A stretch of 38,945 bases of DNA from Lachnospiraceae bacterium (lineage in GTDB: Bacteria > Bacillota > Clostridia > Lachnospirales > Lachnospiraceae), in NCBI GenBank assembly GCA_009774235.1, contig VSNJ01000020.1, forward strand, positions 1-38,945, written 5' to 3'. A program made the position numbers and the translations under genes. Each line of letters begins with the position of its first letter. Position 1 is the first letter of the stretch. This document shows positions 1 to 7,656 of the stretch, piece after piece. The notes beneath the pieces were generated by a model. It was not told the origin of the DNA. It did no database searches and worked only from the letters and a program-made list of their open reading frames with translations.

Positions 1-102
1 ATTATAATACTTTATAAAAAAAATCCAATAGTTAATTTATGAAATAATAATAGATTTATACAATTTTTTGGTTAATTTATTATATTATACTGTTTATGCT
101 GG

Positions 103-111
103 TGCTATACT
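103..111 (+). promoter_or_regulatory. Possible extended -10 promoter of the ABC exporter operon
   Basis: TG at 103-104, one base, then TATACT at 106-111 forms an extended -10 element about 35 bases before the first ABC gene. No good -35 is present at the usual distance, which extended -10 promoters tolerate. The rest of bases 1-146 is AT-rich, with no gene or clear operator. Confidence 0.3.
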
Positions 112-146
112 CTTATTTACTGTTTTGAAGAAGGAGGAATGATGTT

Positions 147-1910
147 ATGACACCGATGAAATGGTTTTATTCTTTTTTAAAGAAATACTGGATACGTATG
201 GCAGCAGGACTGCTGCTTGTAACAATAGTTGCAATAGCTGCTTTATCAGGACCATATGTTTCTAAACTTATAGTTGATGATGTTATTAATGGAGGGCAGG
301 CTGGAATGTTAGGCAGGCTGGTTGCAATTCTTATAGCACTTGTCATTGTTAAAGGGGTATGCAGGTTTTTCTCACAGGTGCTTTTTGAAACAAGCTCGCA
401 AAATGTTTTATTTAGTATGAGGGATACAGTTTACCGCAAACTTTTGCAGGAGGATTTTGCATTTTATAATAAGAACCGTACAGGTGACCTTATGAGCCGC
501 CAGACAGGTGATATGGATGCAATCCGCCACTTTGTTGCGTATGTGGTTTACACGGTTTATGAAAATGTACTTTATTTTGTATTTGCACTGGTTATGATAT
601 TTGCTACAAATGTAAAAATGGCATTATGCATGGTAATAGTTCTTCCGCTTACAGCGTTTGCAACATACTCACAGGCAAAAAGTGTAAGACCTGCGTTCCA
701 GAAGTGCCGTGATGCATTTTCAAGCCTTAATACATATGTGCAAGAAAATATAAGCGGTAACAGGGTAGTAAAGGCATTTGCCAAAGAAGATTATGAAATT
801 AGTAAATTTACAGTTGAAAATGACAGATACCGTGATGCAGAGCTTGGGGCAGCAAATATATGGAAGAAATATGTTCCTGTGTTTGAATTTTTTTCAAATG
901 CACTGAATATTATCCTTATGTTTGTTGGTGGTGTAATGGTTGTAAAAGGTGAAATGACAATGGGAGACCTTGTTGCAACTAATGGATATCTATGGATGCT
1001 TACTGTGCCTCTCCGCATGGCTGGATGGTGGGTTAATGATATACAAAGGTTTACTACATCCGTAGAGAAAATATATGGTACATATAGTGCAGAACCAGAT
1101 GTTAAAAAACCTCTTAATCCAGTTGAAAGAAAGAAACTGGATGGAAATATTGTATTTAATAATGTATCATACAAAGCAGATGATGAAGATATTCTGCACA
1201 ATATTAATTTTGAGGTTAAAAAGGGCCAGACTATAGGAATAATTGGTACTACTGGTGCAGGTAAGTCTACAATTATTAACCTGCTCTGCCGTTTCTTTGA
1301 TGTGACAGAAGGGGAAATACTTGTAGATGGGATTAATGTCAAAGACCTGGATATGTACCAGCTTCGTGAAAATATAGGGATTGCAATGCAGGATGTATTT
1401 CTTTTCTCAGATACGATAGAAGGTAATATTGCATATGGCAGGCCGGATTGTAGTTTTGAGAAGGTTAAAGAAGTTGCAAAGATGGCTGATGCTAATATTT
1501 TTATTAAAAATATGCCAGATGGTTATGACACTATGATAGGTGAAAGGGGCGTAGGGCTGTCTGGTGGGCAGAAACAGAGAATTTCACTTGCAAGGGCACT
1601 TCTTAAAGAACCTTCAATACTTATCCTTGATGATACTACATCTGCAGTTGATATGGAAACAGAGAGTTATATACAGCGCCAGCTTGAAAATATAAACCAT
1701 TCATGTACAACATTTATTATTGCATACAGGATTTCTTCTATAAGGGATGCAGATAAGATTATTGTACTTGATAATGGAAGGATAATTGAACAGGGTACAC
1801 ATGATGAACTTGTGGCAAAGAATGGTTATTATTCAACTGTTTATTACCACCAGTACCCTATGGCGGCAGAATTAAAGAAGAAAAATATGCAGCGTAATGC
1901 TGCCATATAG
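147..1910 (+). CDS. ABC exporter half-transporter with degenerate nucleotide site
   Basis: 587-residue fusion of an exporter membrane domain (about residues 10-320, six TM helices expected) and an ATPase domain (about 335-575). Walker A GTTGAGKST is at 367-375, signature LSGGQ at 471-475 and Walker B ILILDD at 491-496. The usual catalytic Glu after Walker B is Asp496, and the H-loop His is Tyr527 (IIAYR). Both changes mark the non-catalytic subunit of heterodimeric exporters such as LmrC, BmrC or TM287. The start ATG follows AGGAGG at 132-137. The next gene starts 17 bases downstream and encodes the matching catalytic partner, so the two are probably one operon and one complex in the cytoplasmic membrane. 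The substrate (drug, lipid or peptide) cannot be read from the sequence. Confidence 0.93.
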   Translation: MTPMKWFYSFLKKYWIRMAAGLLLVTIVAIAALSGPYVSKLIVDDVINGGQAGMLGRLVAILIALVIVKGVCRFFSQVLFETSSQNVLFSMRDTVYRKLLQEDFAFYNKNRTGDLMSRQTGDMDAIRHFVAYVVYTVYENVLYFVFALVMIFATNVKMALCMVIVLPLTAFATYSQAKSVRPAFQKCRDAFSSLNTYVQENISGNRVVKAFAKEDYEISKFTVENDRYRDAELGAANIWKKYVPVFEFFSNALNIILMFVGGVMVVKGEMTMGDLVATNGYLWMLTVPLRMAGWWVNDIQRFTTSVEKIYGTYSAEPDVKKPLNPVERKKLDGNIVFNNVSYKADDEDILHNINFEVKKGQTIGIIGTTGAGKSTIINLLCRFFDVTEGEILVDGINVKDLDMYQLRENIGIAMQDVFLFSDTIEGNIAYGRPDCSFEKVKEVAKMADANIFIKNMPDGYDTMIGERGVGLSGGQKQRISLARALLKEPSILILDDTTSAVDMETESYIQRQLENINHSCTTFIIAYRISSIRDADKIIVLDNGRIIEQGTHDELVAKNGYYSTVYYHQYPMAAELKKKNMQRNAAI

Positions 1911-1927
1911 AACAGGAGGTGGCAGGT

Positions 1928-3709
1928 TTGGCAAGAAACCGTTATGATATAGATGAAACTTTAGAAGATAAGTTTGATATAAACCAGCTTAAACGCCTTG
2001 CAGGATATATAAAGCCTTATAAAAAGAAAATGGCTTTAGTGCTTTTTCTTATGCTTTCGTCCTCAGCACTTGGCATGTTTATACCGAAGTTCCTGCAGAT
2101 GGAGATGGATATTTATATTCCAGGTAAAGATATAAATGGAATAGTTTTTCTTTCTTTGCTTGCAGTGGTTATTGTGGTATACTCAGTTATAAGCACAAGA
2201 ATTAAAATAAGTGTTACTACAAAGGTAGGGCAGGATATAATACACCAGCTAAGGGAAGATATTTTCAGGCATCTGCAGGAGCTTCCTTTTAGTTATTATG
2301 ACGACCGTCCCCATGGTAAGATACAGGTGCGGGTTGTTAATTATGTTAATAATTTAAGTGACCTTTTGTCAAATGGTATATTAAATACAATAACTGATTT
2401 ATGTAACCTGGTCTTTATATTAATATTTATGTTTGCAATGAGCCCTAAGCTTACGTTTGTATGCCTTTGCGGTCTTCCTGTGCTTGCGTTATATGTTATA
2501 GTAATAAAGCGTAAACAAAGGCGTGCATGGCAGATACAGAGTAATAAGCAGTCAAACCTTAATGCTTATATTGCAGAAAGCATAAATGGCATACGTGTAA
2601 CACAGGCATTTGTACGTGAGCAGAGAAATACAGATATTTTTAATGATTTAAGTAATATGTACCGCAAATCATGGCTTCGTGCTGTTTATTTTAACTTCGC
2701 AATGGGACCTATGGTTGACCTTATATCAACAGTTACAACAGCTTTTATATATGTTATAGGTGTGTATAGTATTATGGGTGGAAGCAATTCTGGAATTGAA
2801 ATTGGTGTTATATTTGCATTTACAGCATATATAAGCAGGTTCTGGGCACCTGTAAATACTATAGCAAGTTTTTATAATAGTGTGCTTACAGCAGTATCAT
2901 ACTTAGAACGTATTTTTGAAACTATTGATGAGCCTGTTTTAGTCAGGGATGAACCAGATGCTGCTGATATGCCTTGTATAAAAGGTGATGTGGAATTTGA
3001 GGATGTAACTTTTAGTTATGAGGATGGGGTTACTATATTAAAGAACATTAATTTTAATATAAAACGGGGACAGAGCATAGCTATAGTAGGACCAACAGGA
3101 GCAGGTAAAACAACTATTGTAAATCTTTTAAGCAGGTTTTATAATATTGACAGTGGCAGAATACTTGTTGATGGGATAGATATATCTAAAGTAAAACTTA
3201 ATTCCCTGCGCAGGCAGATGGGTGTAATGATGCAGGACAGTTTTATATTTTCTGGTACTATTATGGACAATATACGTTATGGAAATAAAGAGGCCTCAGA
3301 TGAAGAAGTAATTGCTGCTGCAAAGACTGTATGTGCGCATGATTTTATAATGCAGATGGAAGATGGGTATAATACACAGGTAAATGAACGTGGAAGCAGG
3401 CTGTCAGCAGGCCAGCGCCAGCTGGTTTCATTTGCAAGGGCACTTCTTGCTAACCCTGCTATACTTATACTTGATGAAGCGACTTCAAGTATTGATACAG
3501 AGACAGAAATAGTTTTACAAGAAGGTCTTGAGAAACTTCTTGAGGGAAGGACTTCATTTATTATTGCACACCGTCTTTCAACTATTAAAAATGCAGATAT
3601 GATAATGTATATAGATAATGGCGGCATGCAGGAGTCTGGAAACCATAATGCACTTCTGGAGAAAAAAGGTTATTATTATAACCTTTATATGTCACAATAC
3701 CAGATGTAG
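1928..3709 (+). CDS. ABC exporter half-transporter, catalytic partner subunit
   Basis: 593 residues with an exporter membrane domain followed by an ATPase domain. Walker A GPTGAGKTT is at about 388-396, the Walker B catalytic Glu517 lies in ILILDEATS, and the H-loop is IIAHR (His548). The signature is LSAGQ rather than LSGGQ. In a heterodimer this altered signature faces the degenerate site of the first subunit, while this subunit's intact Walker B and His pair with the first subunit's LSGGQ, so the asymmetry is complementary. A GTG at 1919 is in frame but overlaps the AGGAGG at 1914-1919. TTG 1928, eight bases after that ribosome site, is the sensible start. It is followed closely by the thioesterase gene. 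Confidence 0.93.
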   Translation: MARNRYDIDETLEDKFDINQLKRLAGYIKPYKKKMALVLFLMLSSSALGMFIPKFLQMEMDIYIPGKDINGIVFLSLLAVVIVVYSVISTRIKISVTTKVGQDIIHQLREDIFRHLQELPFSYYDDRPHGKIQVRVVNYVNNLSDLLSNGILNTITDLCNLVFILIFMFAMSPKLTFVCLCGLPVLALYVIVIKRKQRRAWQIQSNKQSNLNAYIAESINGIRVTQAFVREQRNTDIFNDLSNMYRKSWLRAVYFNFAMGPMVDLISTVTTAFIYVIGVYSIMGGSNSGIEIGVIFAFTAYISRFWAPVNTIASFYNSVLTAVSYLERIFETIDEPVLVRDEPDAADMPCIKGDVEFEDVTFSYEDGVTILKNINFNIKRGQSIAIVGPTGAGKTTIVNLLSRFYNIDSGRILVDGIDISKVKLNSLRRQMGVMMQDSFIFSGTIMDNIRYGNKEASDEEVIAAAKTVCAHDFIMQMEDGYNTQVNERGSRLSAGQRQLVSFARALLANPAILILDEATSSIDTETEIVLQEGLEKLLEGRTSFIIAHRLSTIKNADMIMYIDNGGMQESGNHNALLEKKGYYYNLYMSQYQM

Positions 3710-3732
3710 TATATAAACAGGGAGGGAAATAT

Positions 3733-4449
3733 TTGTATAAGTTTAAAAGCCGTGTAAGGTATAGTGAAACAGATGAAACAGGGTGTATAAGCCTTGATGC
3801 AATTATTAATTATTTGCAAGACTGTACTAATTTTGAATCAGAATATTTGGGTGTTGGTATAGAATTTTTACGTAAAAAGCATTTAATGTGGGTTTTAAAT
3901 TCGTGGCAGATAGTTATAAGTTATTACCCATCATTTGGAGAAATAATAGAAACTGGCACGCAGTCATATGGATATGATAAAATGATTGGTTACCGCAATT
4001 TCTTTATAACAGGTGAGGATGGAAAGACAATAGTTAAAGCTAATTCAAACTGGGTACTTATGGATACAGAGACAGGCAGGCCTGTTGTAATAACACCTGT
4101 AATTGGTGATGTATATGGGAAACATGAGCCACTTGAAATGGATTATGCACCTAGGAAAATAAAGCTTCCTGGTATTGGTGGGGAAACTGGAGGTTTTGTT
4201 GTAAAAGAATACCACCTTGATACTAACCATCATGTAAATAATGGACAATATGTAAGGATGGCAATGTTTGCACTTGGATTAAAAGATAAGGTAAAAGAAC
4301 TGCGTGTTGAGTATAAAAGACAGGCTCTTCTTGGAAATAAAATAATACCTGTTGTTTATAATGATAAGGGACAGTCATTTGTATCACTTAATGGTGAAGA
4401 TGGCAAGGCATATGCAATAGTACAGTTTATTCATAATGGGGAAAATTGA
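3733..4449 (+). CDS. Acyl-ACP thioesterase (FatA/FatB-like, double hotdog)
   Basis: 238 residues, the usual length for bacterial acyl-ACP thioesterases. These hydrolyse acyl-ACP to free fatty acid and ACP in the cytoplasm. The N-terminal hotdog opens with YSETDETGCISL (10-21). The second hotdog carries LDTNHHVNNGQYVRM (162-176), the D-x-N-x-H-V-N-N signature of the family with its catalytic Asn and His. The start is TTG 3733 after a GGGAGGG ribosome site, 24 bases behind the ABC pair, so it is probably cotranscribed with it. A thioesterase beside an exporter hints that the exporter may act on lipid or fatty-acid products, but this is only context. The family call is firm; chain-length preference is unknown. 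Confidence 0.88.
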   Translation: MYKFKSRVRYSETDETGCISLDAIINYLQDCTNFESEYLGVGIEFLRKKHLMWVLNSWQIVISYYPSFGEIIETGTQSYGYDKMIGYRNFFITGEDGKTIVKANSNWVLMDTETGRPVVITPVIGDVYGKHEPLEMDYAPRKIKLPGIGGETGGFVVKEYHLDTNHHVNNGQYVRMAMFALGLKDKVKELRVEYKRQALLGNKIIPVVYNDKGQSFVSLNGEDGKAYAIVQFIHNGEN

Positions 4450-4530
4450 GGATATACAGGTTTGTCCTTATTATGTGTATATGCTAGTAGTGCCAGATGC
4501 CCAGTAACTTGGTACAGAATTGCTAAAAGA

Positions 4531-4573
4531 AGCCAGGTCATTCCACATCATTCTGTTGTGGAAATATCTGGCT
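4531..4573. other. Long hairpin between thioesterase and DUF218 gene
   Basis: AGCCAG plus TTCCACA (4531-4547) pairs with TGTGGAA plus CTGGCT (4557-4573). This gives a two-part stem with a four-base internal loop and a nine-base apical loop. No T-run follows, so it is not a standard terminator. It sits 35 bases before the likely start of the next gene and could be an attenuator, RNA-processing site or mRNA stabiliser. Confidence 0.55.
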
Positions 4574-4607
4574 TATTAATATCTGGAGGTGTACGGTTAC
4601 GTCTATA

Positions 4608-5342
4608 TTGTATTTGCTTGGAGCAGCAAGCACATTATATTTTTTTTTGTATATTTTTTTAACTGGTAATAATAACTTGTTCACATATTTCTGGCTTTTA
4701 CTAGGTGTTTTTTTAATTGGAATGGGAATATTACATTCTTTTGTAAATAAAAGGAAGATAATTATACCAAAACCATTGTCTGTTATTTTTTATATTATTA
4801 TATGTACTGGGTGTATTATCCTGGCTATAACAGAGTTTATAATAATAAAAAATGGTTTACAAAAGCCAGAACCAGGTGCAGATTATGTAATTGTCCTTGG
4901 AGCAAGGGTAAATGGCACTAAGGTTTCACTTAATCTTAAATACCGTCTTGATGCTGCACTAGATTATATAAAAGATAATCCAGGATGTAAAGTTATTGTT
5001 TCTGGAGGGCAGGGAAAAGGTGAAGATATAACAGAGGGCAAGGCAATGGAGGACTATCTTGCCAGCCAGGGATTAAGCAGAAACCAGATTATAAAAGAAG
5101 AGAAGTCAGAAAATACAGATGAGAATTTAAGATATAGCATGTATATAATTGGAAATAAATCAGATAAAGTGGTTATTGTAAGTAATAATTTCCATATTTA
5201 CAGGGCTAAAAAGATTGCAATGAAACAGGGGTATAAAGATGTATCAGGGATTGGAACAAAGACAGTGCTTTTTACAATGCCAAATTGTTATTTACGTGAA
5301 GCGTTTGCCGTTATAAAATATAAGATATTTGGGCAGATTTAG
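4608..5342 (+). CDS. YdcF/DUF218 family membrane protein
   Basis: About 244 residues. Roughly the first 85 are hydrophobic, with about three TM helices. The DUF218 domain follows, with YVIVLGARV, the VSGGQGKGE loop, ESxNTxEN-type residues (KSENTDENL) and VVSNNFHIYRA, all in the order seen in the YdcF/SanA family. That family is associated with envelope functions; YdcF of E. coli binds SAM, and SanA/ElyC act in envelope integrity. The exact role here is unknown. The start is uncertain: GGAGG at 4585-4589 lies 18 bases from TTG 4608, farther than usual, and no ATG, GTG or TTG lies between that suits it. The hairpin just upstream may shorten the effective distance or mark another control. It is probably the last gene of the ABC/thioesterase operon. 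Confidence 0.82.
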   Translation: MYLLGAASTLYFFLYIFLTGNNNLFTYFWLLLGVFLIGMGILHSFVNKRKIIIPKPLSVIFYIIICTGCIILAITEFIIIKNGLQKPEPGADYVIVLGARVNGTKVSLNLKYRLDAALDYIKDNPGCKVIVSGGQGKGEDITEGKAMEDYLASQGLSRNQIIKEEKSENTDENLRYSMYIIGNKSDKVVIVSNNFHIYRAKKIAMKQGYKDVSGIGTKTVLFTMPNCYLREAFAVIKYKIFGQI

Positions 5343-5582
5343 GGATATTTTGCAGGTTTTGGGAACTAATGGATTTTAATGGGATAATTTGTATATTTAT
5401 CTTGCCGGAATTTGTATAATTATAGCTGGCAACATCTATAATAACATGCTATAATTTACTATGTCTGGCTTGTACATATTATTTTCTTGAAGTTATTAAG
5501 ATAATTGATATATTATAATTATACAACCATATTAATTCAATAATAAAAGGCTTTATTTATGTGTAATATTATGGTAATATGA

Positions 5583-5643
5583 TTTAGTAGTAAATAATTA
5601 GTGGTTACTTAATGTTTTTATAATTATGTAATTTACTACTAAA
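5583..5643. promoter_or_regulatory. Perfect 13-bp inverted repeat around a -10 box (operator)
   Basis: TTTAGTAGTAAAT (5583-5595) is repeated exactly as its reverse complement at 5631-5643, 35 bases apart. A TATAAT at 5619-5624 lies between them, and the hydrolase ribosome site starts 9 bases after. The arrangement looks like a pair of repressor or activator half-sites around a promoter. The rest of the 5343-5665 gap is AT-rich and holds no recognisable gene. Confidence 0.5.
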
Positions 5644-5665
5644 ATAAATTAAGGAGGAATGAAAA

Positions 5666-6445
5666 TTGGAAATGAAAAAGATTCTGCCATACGAAAGAAC
5701 AGGGGACAATGGAAGCAATATTACATTGGTTTTTTTACATGGGTCAACAATGACAAAAGGAGGGATGTATCCATTTGCAAGTGTATTTAAGGAGTATAAC
5801 TGTATAGTATTTGATTTAACTGGACATGGGCAATCTGATGCAGATGAACCAGACCAGATAAGTGGTTTTGCAGAGGATGTGGAATATTCACTAAACCAGT
5901 TAAAAGAACAGAGTATAGTTACAGAACAGGTTATACTGTTAGGGTATTCAATGGGGGGTGCCATTACTTGTGAAATTGCTATACGTAACAATTTAAACCT
6001 TAGTGGCATTGTATTATTAAGCAGTGGTGGTGATTTGAAACATTATTCACCAATGATAGATGACCTTAAGGCAATGCCTGTAGAAGATTTTAAGACAGAA
6101 GATATTCTTTATGCTTTGTTTGGGATTGATACTCCTGAAGAAGATAAGAAACGTATTTCAGAACTGTTTTCTTCTACAAAGACAGCAGATAAAACGGGAT
6201 ATGCTGATTTAATGCTTTCAAATGGCTATAATAATCTTGAAGCATGTAAAGCTATTAAAATTCCTGCTCTTATGGTGCATGGAAGTGATGACAAGATTGT
6301 TGAACCAATGGCAGCAGTAGAAACATGGAAAACTATAGAAGGCAGCCAGCTTCTTATGGTTCCATATAAAGGACATGGTGCTATTTATGAAGATACAGAA
6401 TTTATAAAGGATAAAATAATTTCATTTATAAAAATTTGTTCCTGA
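5666..6445 (+). CDS. Alpha/beta hydrolase
   Basis: 260-residue-class alpha/beta hydrolase, probably a cytoplasmic esterase, lipase or thioesterase. The oxyanion HG motif is VFLHGST (22-28). The nucleophile elbow is GYSMGG with Ser95. The acid is in MVHGSDDKIVE (Asp208 or 209), and the catalytic His237 is in YKGHGA. The triad is therefore complete. TTG 5666 lies eight bases after AGGAGG and is preferred over ATG 5672. The gene stands alone between a promoter-like inverted repeat and a terminator, so it is likely a separately controlled single-gene unit. The natural substrate cannot be told. Confidence 0.85.
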   Translation: MEMKKILPYERTGDNGSNITLVFLHGSTMTKGGMYPFASVFKEYNCIVFDLTGHGQSDADEPDQISGFAEDVEYSLNQLKEQSIVTEQVILLGYSMGGAITCEIAIRNNLNLSGIVLLSSGGDLKHYSPMIDDLKAMPVEDFKTEDILYALFGIDTPEEDKKRISELFSSTKTADKTGYADLMLSNGYNNLEACKAIKIPALMVHGSDDKIVEPMAAVETWKTIEGSQLLMVPYKGHGAIYEDTEFIKDKIISFIKICS

Positions 6446-6582
6446 TTTCTGTTTAATATATTAATTAATATAGTGGACCAGTCTGGGATTAAATATGTAT
6501 AGGGTCCACCATTTACATCTCCTCAAGCTTCGTAGTATATAAACTGTCTGCAACAGAAAATTAAAAACTGAAAAAAGATGAG

Positions 6583-6618
6583 ACACTGGCAGGTGTTTCA
6601 TATACCTGTCAGTGTTTT
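6583..6618 (+). terminator. Rho-independent terminator after the hydrolase gene
   Basis: ACACTGGCAGGT (6583-6594) pairs with ACCTGTCAGTGT (6604-6615), with one G-T pair and a nine-base loop, followed by Ts. It separates the hydrolase from the ketoacyl-synthase gene, whose ribosome site begins about 10 bases later. It could also act as a leader attenuator for that gene. A weaker GTGGACC/GGTCCAC hairpin lies at 6473-6509. Confidence 0.7.
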
Positions 6619-6642
6619 CTGCAGAAAGGCGGATTTATAATA

Positions 6643-7644
6643 ATGGAAAATAATGCTATGATTAAGGGAGTTGCATATTATCATCCAGATAATGTGGTGG
6701 ATAATGAATATTTTATTGAGTACTTTAAGAAACAAGGGAAAGATATTGAAGGCTTGTTAAGGGCAACAGGAAGAAAGAGCAGGTATATTTCAACAGATGA
6801 GAAAGAAAATATGCTGACAATGGGGTATCAGGCAAGCCTTAAAGTGTTAGAACAGACCCATGTAAAAGTTGCACAGATTAATTTAATTGTATTTTCATCA
6901 GGTACACCAGAATATATAGCGCCAACTAATGCATTAAAATTACATTCCATGCTTAATGCGGGACAAAAGTGTGCAGTGTATGATTTGAATGCGAATTGTG
7001 CAGGGATGGTGGTAGCCCTGGACCAGGTTGCAAGGCTTATGAAAAGTAATCTGGATATAAAATATGCTTTGTTAGTTGGTTCTGACCAGCTGAACCGTTA
7101 TGTAAGGTATAATGAGGTGGTTCCATATTCAAATTTTGCAGATTCTGCTTGTGCTATGGTAATTGAAAATGTTTTTTCAACAAAAAGGGGATTTATTGAC
7201 TCAGATTTTTATACTAATTCAAGCAATCATGATAAAATCCTTTTGCCAGCTAAGGGAATGTCAACTGTAACAAGGGACAGGAACCTGCCAACAGAAGATA
7301 AATTAGTTAAATGGATTCCATTTGACTTTGGTGGCGCTTTTCATAGTGCAAAAATATCTATTGAAGAACTATTATTTAAGAATGGCTTGCAGAAAGATGA
7401 TATTAAGAAATATTATTTTTCTCAGCTTGCTTTAAAAAATATTGTCCTTGCCAGTGAAGATTTGGAAGAGGATATTGAAAAGTTCAAATTTGTGGGGGAT
7501 GAATTTGGGTATACAGGTACTACAAGCCCAATGTTAGCCTACGCCAGGTCAATAGAAGAGAACGAATTGCAAATTGGAGATTATGTGGTTTTTTGGACAG
7601 TTGGTGCAGGAACTACTTGCGCAACAGTTTTATATAAATATTAA
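6643..7644 (+). CDS. Ketoacyl-ACP synthase III-like protein with altered active site
   Basis: 333 residues with the thiolase fold of FabH/HMG-CoA-synthase-like enzymes. The nucleophilic Cys119 is present in DLNANCAGMV. By alignment with the FabH motifs, the catalytic His (normally PHQAN) falls in YYFSQLALKN, giving Ser260, and the catalytic Asn (normally GNTS) falls in GYTGTTS, giving Tyr290. A normal decarboxylating condensation is therefore doubtful, while acyl transfer from Cys or a different condensation remains possible. It is unlikely to be housekeeping fabH. The gene lies 12 bases before a chemoreceptor and is almost surely cotranscribed with it. The family assignment is solid; the reaction is unknown. 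Confidence 0.8.
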   Translation: MENNAMIKGVAYYHPDNVVDNEYFIEYFKKQGKDIEGLLRATGRKSRYISTDEKENMLTMGYQASLKVLEQTHVKVAQINLIVFSSGTPEYIAPTNALKLHSMLNAGQKCAVYDLNANCAGMVVALDQVARLMKSNLDIKYALLVGSDQLNRYVRYNEVVPYSNFADSACAMVIENVFSTKRGFIDSDFYTNSSNHDKILLPAKGMSTVTRDRNLPTEDKLVKWIPFDFGGAFHSAKISIEELLFKNGLQKDDIKKYYFSQLALKNIVLASEDLEEDIEKFKFVGDEFGYTGTTSPMLAYARSIEENELQIGDYVVFWTVGAGTTCATVLYKY

Positions 7645-7656
7645 GGAGAATGAAAT

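Noticed and set aside
4462..4662. 66-residue frame between the thioesterase and DUF218 genes
   Set aside because: It runs through the hairpin at 4531-4573, lacks a ribosome site, and its product resembles nothing.
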